From Microbacterium sp. AG238 (GTDB lineage Bacteria; Actinomycetota; Actinomycetes; Actinomycetales; Microbacteriaceae), in NCBI RefSeq assembly GCF_003610405.1, contig NZ_RAQC01000001.1, positions 1,178,001 to 1,242,000 of the forward strand: a stretch of DNA of 64,000 bases, given 5' to 3'. The notes beneath the pieces were generated by a model that saw nothing but the letters and a program-made list of their open reading frames with translations, did not search any database and had not been told where the DNA came from. Shown one piece after another: positions 1-7,003 of the stretch. The translations under genes and the position numbers were made by a program. Position 1 is the stretch's first letter. Each line of letters begins with the position of its first letter.

Positions 1-2
1 CC

Positions 3-614
3 CGGCTGGCCGGCATCGAGCTGCAGAACAGCATGCGCCCGATGATCGCGGTTGCACGGTTCGTGGCTTTCGCCGCGAAGGAACTGCACGATCGTCCCGA
101 ATGGCGCGAGCGCATCGCCGCGGAAACGGCCGAGCGCGAGACGCTCGACGGCGGCCCGCTCGCCGTCGCGTTCGCCCAGGAAGTCCGCCGAACAGCCCCG
201 TTCGTGCCGATGCTTCCCGCGCGCGCGGTCACCGACATCGAGCTCGACGGCCAGCGCGTCGCGGCGGGCGACCGCATCGTGCTCGACATCCTTGGGACCA
301 ACCTCGATGATCGCTCGTGGGAGCGCGCCAGCGAGTTCACGCCCGAGCGCTTCATCGGTGTCGACGACTACGAGGCACTCCCCGCCTTCATCCCCCACGG
401 CGGCGCGGATGTCGCCACGGGCCACCGCTGCCCCGGCGAGAAGCTCGCGATCGCGGGGCTCGCGACAGCGATCGCCGCGCTGAGCCATCCTGGCGTCACG
501 ATCCTCGGCGACGGCCTCGAGGTGAACACGCGCCGGCTGCCGACCAAGCCCGCGTCAGGGGGCCGTGTTCGCGCCACGGGCGCCGGTGGCGGCTGCCCGT
601 TCCATCGGCGCTGA
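3..614 (+). CDS. Cytochrome P450, CYP152-like fatty-acid peroxygenase (5' truncated by window edge)
   Basis: C-terminal roughly 200 residues of a P450; the frame is open to the left edge, so the start lies outside. The heme-thiolate loop reads HGGADVATGHRCPGE, and the Cys of RCPGE is the axial heme ligand. The long polar insert before that Cys and the segment QNSMRPMIAVARFVAFAA (the I-helix region, where CYP152 enzymes have an Arg-Pro in place of the usual acid-alcohol pair) point to the CYP152 (BSbeta/SPalpha/OleT) group. These use hydrogen peroxide to hydroxylate or decarboxylate fatty acids. The family assignment comes from motifs recalled, not from alignment. The substrate and the hydroxylase-versus-decarboxylase choice cannot be read from this fragment. 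The nearest downstream feature is a terminator hairpin about 107 bp after the stop. Confidence 0.85.
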   Translation, partial: RLAGIELQNSMRPMIAVARFVAFAAKELHDRPEWRERIAAETAERETLDGGPLAVAFAQEVRRTAPFVPMLPARAVTDIELDGQRVAAGDRIVLDILGTNLDDRSWERASEFTPERFIGVDDYEALPAFIPHGGADVATGHRCPGEKLAIAGLATAIAALSHPGVTILGDGLEVNTRRLPTKPASGGRVRATGAGGGCPFHRR

Positions 615-720
615 CCCGCGCTACCGAGGTGCGAGGACCGTGTCCCCCGAACGGCCGACTCGACGGACCGGCCGGGAAGCCCTAGCGTCGATCACGTCGA
701 CGATCTTCCCCCCGGATCGT

Positions 721-755
721 AGAACGCCCCGCATCTTCGGATGTCGGGGCGTTCT
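721..755. terminator. Hairpin terminator after P450 gene
   Basis: Arms AGAACGCCCCG (721-731) and CGGGGCGTTCT (745-755) pair perfectly. The inner 4 bp CATC/GATG close a TTCG tetraloop with a single bulged T. The sequence GGTTT follows. It probably ends the P450 transcript. Confidence 0.7.
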
Positions 756-785
756 GGTTTCCGGGACGCGAGAGGAGCCCGGCGT

Positions 786-799
786 CATCCGATCGGATG
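786..799. promoter_or_regulatory. Palindrome CATCC-N4-GGATG, copy 1
   Basis: CATCCGATCGGATG is a perfect 14-bp palindrome followed by AAAT. Two close relatives stand at 6888-6901 and 10403-10416, each also followed by AA(A/T)T. This could be a binding site for one of the LuxR-type response regulators nearby; that is inference. No gene start lies directly downstream. Confidence 0.35.
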
Positions 800-1095
800 A
801 AATCTCGCGCCGAACATCGACGTCGATGACCGTCTCAGACCAACCTAACGCGGCATATTTAAGGCGCTTGACCAGCTTTTTCTGGCCGACGGCGAGACGC
901 AGCCCGCCTGCGCCGGCTTTCTGCCATGCGAGGCATGATCGTGACGTCGGGTGCGATCTAGCGCTGATGGGGAGCAGGGCGGGCCTGCTCGACACCACGG
1001 CCGCGAGTTAGGTCCTCGTCTCGCGCCCGACCTGCGCCCGGGGCTCTGGAGGGGCCCCGGGCGCCTTCTCGTTCCCGGGCACGTCGCCGCTGACC

Positions 1096-1127
1096 TGCCC
1101 CGCTGCCCCGCTGCCCCGCTGCCCCGC
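1096..1127. repeat. Tandem 8-mer TGCCCCGC, 4 copies
   Basis: Four uninterrupted copies of an 8-bp unit, plus a partial fifth, directly left of the dispersed hairpin element. A shorter, degenerate version of the same flank (CTGCCCC...GCTGCCCC) also precedes the third hairpin copy near 59630-59651. Confidence 0.75.
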
Positions 1128-1136
1128 TGCCCCCAG

Positions 1137-1191
1137 GAGGTCCCACTTGGGCCGGGTTTGCCGTCCACTTTCCCGGCCCAAGTGGGACCTC
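1137..1191. repeat. Dispersed hairpin element, copy A
   Basis: Twenty-bp perfect arms (1137-1156 and 1172-1191, starting GAGGTCCCACTTGGG) separated by a 15-nt loop. The same element recurs at 32456-32510 and 59657-59711. It is placed downstream of the leftward-reading tRNA genes. It resembles a REP/BIME-type or terminator-like intergenic unit. Confidence 0.8.
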
Positions 1192-1332
1192 GAAGGATCG
1201 AGAAGTGATGATGGGTCGGGATACCACAAGGTTCGGCTGATTGCGTCGACGCGGCGCCCATGCTGCGTCTGGCCTAAGCAGAAGGACGCGCCGAGCCCGA
1301 TTCGGTTCGATGCTCGAACGTGCCCGGATACG

Positions 1333-1360
1333 ACAAAACCCCCGGGGATTCCGGGGGTTG
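1333..1360 (-). terminator. Rho-independent terminator of the tRNA pair
   Basis: On the minus strand, AACCCCCGG (+ strand 1337-1345) pairs with CCGGGGGTT (1351-1359) and the hairpin is followed by TTTTGTC. It lies a few bases past the tRNA-Met 3' end. Confidence 0.8.
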
Positions 1361-1367
1361 TCATCTG

Positions 1368-1441
1368 TAGCAGGAGCGGGGCTTGAACCCGCGACCTCAC
1401 GATTATGAGTCGTGCGCTCTCACCAACTGAGCTACCCTGCC
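1368..1441 (-). tRNA. tRNA-Met (CAT)
   Basis: Minus-strand cloverleaf of 74 nt. The acceptor stem is GGCAGGG paired with TCCTGCT (two G:U pairs), the D-arm is AGCTCAGTTGG, the anticodon loop is CTCATAA with anticodon CAT, and the T-arm is GCGGGTTCAAGCCCCGC. The discriminator is A and no CCA is encoded. The non-initiator acceptor and the standard loop favour elongator Met; a tRNA-Ile2 (modified CAT) cannot be excluded by sequence alone. Confidence 0.93.
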
Positions 1442-1464
1442 GCAACGCATCCGAGGATGCTGCG

Positions 1465-1536
1465 AGCCCCGAGTCAGGATTGAACTGACGACCCCTTCCT
1501 TACCATGGAAGTGCTCTGCCACTGAGCTATCGGGGC
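1465..1536 (-). tRNA. tRNA-Thr (GGT)
   Basis: Minus-strand cloverleaf of 72 nt. The acceptor is GCCCCGA/TCGGGGC, the anticodon stem-loop is CTTCC-ATGGTAA-GGAAG with anticodon GGT, and the T-arm contains GTTCAATC. It lies 23 bp upstream of tRNA-Met on the same strand, so the two are probably cotranscribed. Confidence 0.95.
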
Positions 1537-1599
1537 GTGCCACCCGCAAGCGGGCAACTAGAAGAGGATACCATCTCGGCGCCCTCAGACCGAATCAGG

Positions 1600-3000
1600 T
1601 CAGCGCTTCGTGTGCTCCTCGAGCCACGCGATCGGATCGGTCTGGGTGGTGCCACCGAGCAGCACCTCGAGGTGCAGGTGAGCACCGGTCGACTTGCCGG
1701 TGCTGCCGACCTTGCCGATGATCTCGCCGGGCTCGATCGTGTCGCCGACCTTCACCTTGAGCGAGCCGTACTGCATGTGTCCGTACCGGGTCGAGACCAG
1801 TTCGCCGTCGATGTTGTGGTCGATGACGACGGTCACGCCGTAGTCGCCGCCCGCCTCGGTCGCGATGCGCACTGTTCCCCCCGCGACGGCGTGGATCTCG
1901 GCGCCCGCTCCGGGGGTCAGGTCGACGCCGCGGTGCGGACGGGAGAACTCCGACAGGTAGGAGACCGAGCCGAACTGCGCCGAGATCGGAACTCCGACCG
2001 GGAACGGCCACTGGATCGCGGCGTTGGGGTCGTTGACCCACGTGCCGGCGAAGTTCGTGACACCCGAGTCGGCGGCGATCTCCGAGACGGAAGTCACATC
2101 GAAGGTGTCGCTGCGATCGAAGGTCACACCCGTCGTGGGTGAGGAGACATACGCCTGGATCTCTTCGGGCTCGACCGACGCCGCCGTGCGGGGCGCTTCG
2201 GCGGTGATGTCGCGACCGGTGTCACCAGAGGCGAAGACAGCGGCGGCAGGGCTCGTCAGGCCGACGGCGAGAAGGCCGACGGCGGCGACGGCACTCATCG
2301 AGACGGATGCCGCTGCGACGCGCTTGCCCACACGGCGCAGACGTCCGGGGCGTGCGACCGTGACCTCGCGCGTGCGCTGCTGGTGCTCGGCGATGGACGC
2401 CTCGGCGACCTGCACCGGGGTCTGAGCGGTGAACGAGAACAACCGTGCGGCGAACTCGAACTCGTCGACGTCGTGCGTGTCGGAAGACTGAGTGCTCTCG
2501 TCCGCCGCGCCCGAAGCGCCTGCCGAGTCCGCGTCACCGGCATCCGCCCTCTCGGCGTTCGAGGAGTCGACGGCAGCAGGGCCGAACGACTCGCCCTGAG
2601 CTGCGGGGCGCTCGATCGTCGAACCTGCGCGACGACGCCGCGAGGGCGTGATGAGATCGGAGCCCGCGTAGGCGTCGCCGTCGACGACGGTGAGAACCAG
2701 CTCGTCGGTCTCAGCATCAGCCTCGTCATCGCGCTCGGTACCGGCTGCGTCGACCGTTGCGCTCGTCGCGGCGACGGGGATCTCGGCGCTCGGCGCCTCG
2801 GGCGCCTGATCGATCTTCGCGACGTCGTCGGTCGGGATGTCGGCCGCCTTCGCGGCGAGCTCGGCCTCGGCCATCAGCCGCCGCCACTGCGCGCGCGTGA
2901 GACCCGTGCTCTGCGTGAGACCGGTCGCCGGGGTGGGCGACGGTTCCCCTGCCGAGGGTCGCGAGGACGCGGCCTCGGTGGGGGTGGTCTCAGAAGTCAA
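1600..3000 (-). CDS. Membrane-anchored M23 family metallopeptidase
   Basis: 466 residues. An acidic, Ala/Ser-rich cytoplasmic stretch (1-215) is followed by a basic patch and one membrane segment (about 228-256, ending SPAAAVFA). A short linker and a C-terminal lysostaphin-type M23 domain (about 340-455) complete it. Zinc and catalytic residues are visible: H356 and D360 in HRGVD, H408 in YGHM, and H441/H443 in HLHLE. Such proteins cleave peptidoglycan cross-bridges or, if inactive, regulate other hydrolases; here the full ligand set suggests activity outside the membrane. The start is TTG (MTSETT), with a weak GAGAG upstream; no earlier in-frame start is better. It stands alone, convergent with nothing, downstream of the phosphatase gene. 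Confidence 0.88.
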   Translation of the reverse strand: MTSETTPTEAASSRPSAGEPSPTPATGLTQSTGLTRAQWRRLMAEAELAAKAADIPTDDVAKIDQAPEAPSAEIPVAATSATVDAAGTERDDEADAETDELVLTVVDGDAYAGSDLITPSRRRRAGSTIERPAAQGESFGPAAVDSSNAERADAGDADSAGASGAADESTQSSDTHDVDEFEFAARLFSFTAQTPVQVAEASIAEHQQRTREVTVARPGRLRRVGKRVAAASVSMSAVAAVGLLAVGLTSPAAAVFASGDTGRDITAEAPRTAASVEPEEIQAYVSSPTTGVTFDRSDTFDVTSVSEIAADSGVTNFAGTWVNDPNAAIQWPFPVGVPISAQFGSVSYLSEFSRPHRGVDLTPGAGAEIHAVAGGTVRIATEAGGDYGVTVVIDHNIDGELVSTRYGHMQYGSLKVKVGDTIEPGEIIGKVGSTGKSTGAHLHLEVLLGGTTQTDPIAWLEEHTKR

Positions 3001-3136
3001 ATCGCAGGCTCTCGAAAACAGCGCGCGCTCGTACGCGGCGGAAACTTTCCGGGTGGTGTCCGGCCTCCGGATCGGGTTCCGAAGATAACGAACGGGTAAA
3101 CACTAACGACTTGCGGCTGGGAATGCGATCTACGCG

Positions 3137-3934
3137 TCAGCTTTCGTGGAAAACCCGTTCGGTCAGCTGGCTGTGGAGAGCCGGCGACGCCGCGATCGTC
3201 ATGGTGCGCCCAGGGCGCTCTCCGGGCATCCCGGTCACCACTCCCCCGGCCTCGGCGACCAGGAGCGCGCCCGCCGCGTGATCCCAGGGCTGCAGGCCGC
3301 GCTCGACGTAGCCGTCGAGCCGCCCGGCCGCGACGTAGGCCAGATCGAGCGATGCGGCCCCGGCGCGGCGGATGTCGCGCGCGATGGGCATGATGCGTCC
3401 GAGCCGAGCGAGGTCTCCCGCGTGGGTGGCGGGGTCGTAGCCGAACCCCGTGGCCAGCAGTGCGCCGGCATCCGTCGGCTCGGACACCGCCAGACGCATA
3501 TCGCCCAGCCACGCACCTTCGCCCACGGTCGCGCGGAACAGCTCGTCGACGACCGGCGAGAAGACGGCCGCGGCGACCGCCTCCCACTCCTGCGGGTCGG
3601 GTTCGCCATCGACCACCGCGATGCTGACGGCGTAGTGCGGGATGCCGTAGGCGTAGTTCACCGTGCCGTCAATGGGATCGACGACCCAGGTGAGGCCGCT
3701 CGCGCCGCGCTCGGCTCCGGATTCCTCACCGAGGAAGCCGTCCTCGGGTCGCGCCTGGGCGATGCGATCGCGGATGAGGAGCTCGACCTCACGGTCGGCC
3801 TCGGTGACGATGTCGGCGAGCGCTGACTTCGTCGCGGCGATGGCGACTCCCTCGCTGCGGCGACGGCGTGCGAGCGCTCCCGCCTCGCGGGCGATCTCGA
3901 TGGCCAGGTCTGTGAGCTCTCGCGCTTGCACCAT
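3137..3934 (-). CDS. Inositol monophosphatase family protein
   Basis: About 265 residues of the IMPase/SuhB/HisN fold. Metal-binding signatures are in place: GEES (first Glu site), the DPIDGT loop and, near the C-terminus, WDHAAG. These coordinate Mg2+ for hydrolysis of a phosphate monoester. Family members act on inositol-1-phosphate, histidinol phosphate or 3'-phosphoadenosine phosphate, and the residues here do not decide which. A histidinol-phosphatase role (HisN-like, common in actinobacteria) is possible. I start at the ATG (MVQARELTD) rather than the GTG three codons earlier, because neither has a clear ribosome site and the ATG matches the usual family N-terminus. Confidence 0.85.
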   Translation of the reverse strand: MVQARELTDLAIEIAREAGALARRRRSEGVAIAATKSALADIVTEADREVELLIRDRIAQARPEDGFLGEESGAERGASGLTWVVDPIDGTVNYAYGIPHYAVSIAVVDGEPDPQEWEAVAAAVFSPVVDELFRATVGEGAWLGDMRLAVSEPTDAGALLATGFGYDPATHAGDLARLGRIMPIARDIRRAGAASLDLAYVAAGRLDGYVERGLQPWDHAAGALLVAEAGGVVTGMPGERPGRTMTIAASPALHSQLTERVFHES

Positions 3935-3978
3935 GCCACCCACGCTACGGGGTTCCCGGGCTCACCGAGCCCGGGCCG

Positions 3979-4839
3979 TCAACGGGGAGCGATCGGCTGG
4001 TCCGGCAGCGGCGGGGGCGGCGGGTAGTCCTGGTAGCCCGGCTGGGCGGGAGCCGCCGCGGGCGGCGCTGCCTGTGCGGGCTGTGCGGGTGCGTAGGCCT
4101 GCGGGTAGGTGGGACGCCCGGTGTAGTAGGCCTGCCAGTCGGGCGATCCGTCGCCCAGGACGGGCAGCGGCGTGCGCCCGTCGGCGTAGGTCGGCCACGG
4201 CGCCGATGCGGCCGGCTGAGGGGCGCGCGGCATCAGCAGGGCGTTCACCAGTGGAACCAGCGCGGTGCCGACCGCGGCGAGGATCGTCAGCGCGACCACG
4301 ACGCGCCAGTAGATCGGCAGGAAGTCGAACCACTCGCCGCCGACGAGCGGCACGATCAGCATGACGGCGACGATCCCGAGGAAGGCGATGGTCGTGTAGG
4401 TGACGATCGAGAGGAACGTCGTGGGGTTGCGCGAGTAGGCCTTCGTGAAGAGGCGCAGGTGCAGCAGCGCCAGCTGCAGGATCAGCAGCACCAGCAGGAA
4501 GCGCATGAACCGCTCGTAGCCCCATCCGAAGCTCTCGGTCGGCGACGGCAGCCAGATCATGACGGCGCCGATCAGCAGCGCGACCACCCAGCTGCCCATG
4601 CTGGTCAGAGCGAACCAGGCGGGGCGACGACCGGCGAGGTGCGATTCGAGGATCGAGATGCCCGCGAAACCCGCGAGCAGCAGCACCGTCATGAAGGCGC
4701 GGGCGACGATTCCGGTACCCGACCCGACCAGCACCCAGACGACGCAGACGATCGCGGCGGCGATGAGCGCGCCGATGGCGACCCAGATCGCGGCGCGCAG
4801 CAGCTTGTTCGATTCGGGAGATGTGATGGGCTTGCTCAT
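3979..4839 (-). CDS. Multi-spanning membrane protein with Pro/Ala/Tyr-rich tail
   Basis: 286 residues, function not recognised. About six hydrophobic segments (roughly 14-38, 46-62, 78-97, 111-131, 143-168 and 178-200) are followed by an 80-residue cytoplasmic-type tail. The tail is rich in Pro, Ala, Gln and Tyr and ends PPPPPLPDQPIAPR. Tails of this kind are common in actinobacterial membrane proteins that contact cell-envelope or division partners; that is analogy only. A good ribosome site (GGAAGGAAA) precedes the ATG. It is divergent from the histidine kinase gene. Confidence 0.75.
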   Translation of the reverse strand: MSKPITSPESNKLLRAAIWVAIGALIAAAIVCVVWVLVGSGTGIVARAFMTVLLLAGFAGISILESHLAGRRPAWFALTSMGSWVVALLIGAVMIWLPSPTESFGWGYERFMRFLLVLLILQLALLHLRLFTKAYSRNPTTFLSIVTYTTIAFLGIVAVMLIVPLVGGEWFDFLPIYWRVVVALTILAAVGTALVPLVNALLMPRAPQPAASAPWPTYADGRTPLPVLGDGSPDWQAYYTGRPTYPQAYAPAQPAQAAPPAAAPAQPGYQDYPPPPPLPDQPIAPR

Positions 4840-4917
4840 CGACAGGTTTCCTTCCGCGCTGACTCCTCACATCCTGGCATGCACGGGCCTTCCATGCGGG
4901 GCTGAGAGGATTCTGTG

Positions 4918-6198
4918 GTGAACCCACCCCGAGAGCCCGGCGTCGGATTCGACGCGTCCGCGACGCGCACCTTCTTCCGCACGCGTCGCGCGTCGGCGAT
5001 CCTGGTCGCCATCGTGTCGGTGATGACGACCCTCCAGGTGCTCGCGACGCCGATCACCGCGATGTTGGCCGGCCCCATCGACTGGCCGTTCTCGGTCTCG
5101 ATACCCGTGCTGTGCGTCATCCTCACCGTGGCCTGCGTGGCCCAGGCGTCCGCGCTTCTGCTGAGCGATCGGTGGCCGCGCACGGCGGTCGTCGCGACCG
5201 TCGCGGTGTACCTCATCCTCCTCGCCACCTTCGACGTGCCCAACTGGCTCATCGGCATGTACCTGGTCGTGGCGCTCGCGCAGTTCCTCCTGGCGAGCCG
5301 GGTGCCGGCGACGTCGGCGATCGTCTGCTTCCTCGGCGTGGTCATGCTCGGCATGGGAGGCCTCTTCGTCTGGGCCGTCGTCTACGCGGGCGACGCCGGG
5401 GCCGCCGTGACGTTCATGGCGAACGAGTTCTTCCGTTTCACCGCCCCGGCTCTCGGGGCGACGGCTTTGGGGATCTGGTGGGGCGCGCAGGTGCGGAAGG
5501 TCACGCTCGCCCGCGAGCAGGCCGAACTGGCGCGCCAAGAGCACGATGCGCGCGTCAACGACGCTCGCGAGCGGGAGCGCGCCCGCATCGCGCAGGAGCT
5601 GCACGATGTCGCCGGTCAGCACCTGGCCGGGCTCGTGACGCTCGCCGACGCCGCCATCTCGCTTGCGCCCGCCCGTCCCGACGAGGCGATCCGTCTGGTC
5701 GGCGAGGTACGGAACGAGGGCCGGTTCGCGGCGGCGAGCCTCGCGGGCGCGCTGAGCGACCTGCACGCCGAAGCAGCGGCACCCGCGGAGACGACACGCG
5801 ACCTGCGTCGTGCGGGCGAGCTGGTGGAGTTCTGGTCGCAGCGCGGCATGCCGGTCTCGTTCGAGCTGTCCGGTGCGGTGTCCGACCTTCCGGCCGTCGT
5901 CTCGACCACCGCGTACCGCGTTCTCCAGGAGGCCCTGACGAACGCCGCCAAGCACGCTCCCGGGGCGCCGGTCAGTGTGACCGTGACGGTGGCCGAGGCT
6001 GAGGACGAACTCATCGTCCGCGTCGTCAATGGGGCACCGAACAGCGAATCGATGCCGGTCCCGGGCCTCGATCTCGGCTGGGGCCTGCGGGGAATGCGCG
6101 AGCGCGTCGAGCTACTGAGGGGCACACTGTTCGCAGGGCCGACGCCGACCGGCGGATGGGACGTGCGGATCACGATCCCGATCGACCCGATCGCCTGA
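4918..6198 (+). CDS. NarL-type sensor histidine kinase
   Basis: About 426 residues. Six N-terminal membrane segments (about 28-190) form the sensor, with no large extracellular domain. A coiled-coil linker rich in Glu/Arg (195-222) leads to the HisKA_3 motif ERARIAQELHDVAGQHLAG, with the phospho-accepting His about residue 230. The HATPase domain has the N box EALTNAAKHAPG and a G box near LGWGLRGMRERV. It autophosphorylates and passes phosphate to the response regulator 13 bp downstream, an obvious cognate pair in one operon. Two GTG codons stand in tandem (4915 and 4918). AGAGGA at 4905-4910 is better spaced for the second. The signal is unknown; membrane or envelope stress is plausible for this topology. 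Confidence 0.92.
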   Translation: MNPPREPGVGFDASATRTFFRTRRASAILVAIVSVMTTLQVLATPITAMLAGPIDWPFSVSIPVLCVILTVACVAQASALLLSDRWPRTAVVATVAVYLILLATFDVPNWLIGMYLVVALAQFLLASRVPATSAIVCFLGVVMLGMGGLFVWAVVYAGDAGAAVTFMANEFFRFTAPALGATALGIWWGAQVRKVTLAREQAELARQEHDARVNDARERERARIAQELHDVAGQHLAGLVTLADAAISLAPARPDEAIRLVGEVRNEGRFAAASLAGALSDLHAEAAAPAETTRDLRRAGELVEFWSQRGMPVSFELSGAVSDLPAVVSTTAYRVLQEALTNAAKHAPGAPVSVTVTVAEAEDELIVRVVNGAPNSESMPVPGLDLGWGLRGMRERVELLRGTLFAGPTPTGGWDVRITIPIDPIA

Positions 6199-6211
6199 CA
6201 GGGAGAACGGT

Positions 6212-6880
6212 ATGACTCGTGGAGCCGAGCGCATCCGCGTGCTGATCGCCGACGACAATCGTGCTGTGCGCCGAGGGCTGCGGCTTCAGCTGGAAGGCGC
6301 CCCCGGCATCCAGGTCGTCGGCGAGGTCTCGAACGGCATCGACGCCGTGCACGTCGCCCGAACCGAGCGTGCCGACGTCGTGCTCATGGACATCCAGATG
6401 CCGCAGATGTCGGGACTGTCCGCGACACGCCTGCTCGCGCGCCCCGAAGACGGCCGCGCGCCCATCGCCGTCATCGTCATGACGAGCTTCGCCATCGACG
6501 GATACGTCAGTGAAGCACTGGATTCCGGTGCCGTCGGCTACCTGCTCAAGAGTCACGACTCCGACCAGCTCGTCGGTGCGATCTATGCGGCGGCCCGGGG
6601 CGAGGCCCTCGTGTCGTCGCGAGTGACGGCGCCCCTGATCCGTGAGTTCGTCCGCCGCGGCGGAGGGCCCGAAGACCCGGAGGCGAGCGCTCTGCTGACC
6701 TCGGCCGAGCGTCGCGTGATCTCGGTGCTCGCCGGCGGCGTGACGAGCAACGAGGGCATCGCCGAGAGGCTCCAGGTCTCGGTGCACACCGTGCGATCGC
6801 AACTGCATTCCGCGCTCAAGAAGCTCGATCTCGCCGACCGGACGCAGCTCGCACTGTGGGGAACACGCAACCGGCTCTGA
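6212..6880 (+). CDS. NarL/FixJ-family response regulator
   Basis: 222 residues. The receiver is complete: acid pair D14/D15, phospho-acceptor D60 in VLMDIQMP, T91 and K113 (YLLK). The C-terminal LuxR/GerE helix-turn-helix spans about 157-210 (LTSAERRVISVLAGG to VHTVRSQLHSALKKL). A clear GGGAGAA ribosome site lies 7 bp before the ATG. It is the partner of the kinase upstream. Targets are not known from sequence; a CATCC-N4-GGATG palindrome begins 7 bp after its stop, and the convergent surface-protein gene follows. Confidence 0.93.
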   Translation: MTRGAERIRVLIADDNRAVRRGLRLQLEGAPGIQVVGEVSNGIDAVHVARTERADVVLMDIQMPQMSGLSATRLLARPEDGRAPIAVIVMTSFAIDGYVSEALDSGAVGYLLKSHDSDQLVGAIYAAARGEALVSSRVTAPLIREFVRRGGGPEDPEASALLTSAERRVISVLAGGVTSNEGIAERLQVSVHTVRSQLHSALKKLDLADRTQLALWGTRNRL

Positions 6881-6887
6881 GTTGTCT

Positions 6888-6901
6888 CATCCGTCCGGAT
6901 G
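6888..6901. promoter_or_regulatory. Palindrome CATCC-N4-GGATG, copy 2
   Basis: CATCCGTCCGGATG, with 6-bp arms (CATCCG/CGGATG), followed by AAATATC. It sits between two convergent gene ends, so it could equally be a weak terminator stem. The match to copies at 786 and 10403, including the trailing A/T run, argues for a shared protein-binding site. Confidence 0.35.
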
Positions 6902-7003
6902 AAATATCGGTGCCGGTTTTCCGTCGTCGATCGCCCGCTCCTCCGGCGGGCACGAGGGCGTGACTGCGCCCCCTCGCCGTCGAGCGAGGGGGCGCAGCGG
7001 GCC

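Larger units (their letters stand above)
615..1331. other. Gene-poor 0.7-kb gap with hairpins and repeats
   Basis: No convincing coding sequence on either strand between the P450 stop and the tRNA pair. It holds a terminator hairpin (721-755), a 14-bp palindrome (786-799), an 11-bp perfect hairpin (arms 1034-1044 and 1054-1064, 9-nt loop), four tandem copies of the 8-mer TGCCCCGC (1096-1127) and a long dispersed hairpin element (1137-1191). Around 845-865 there is a rare AT-rich patch (CATATTTAAGG). Confidence 0.6.

Noticed and set aside
951..1208. Small proteins in the gap 615-1331
   Set aside because: Several open frames exist on both strands, but they are Arg/Pro/Gly-rich, overlap hairpins and repeats, and lack ribosome sites.
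3001..3136. c-di-AMP (ydaO-type) riboswitch upstream of the M23 peptidase
   Set aside because: Considered because actinobacterial wall hydrolases often have one, but the conserved ydaO core sequences could not be found in the 136-bp region.
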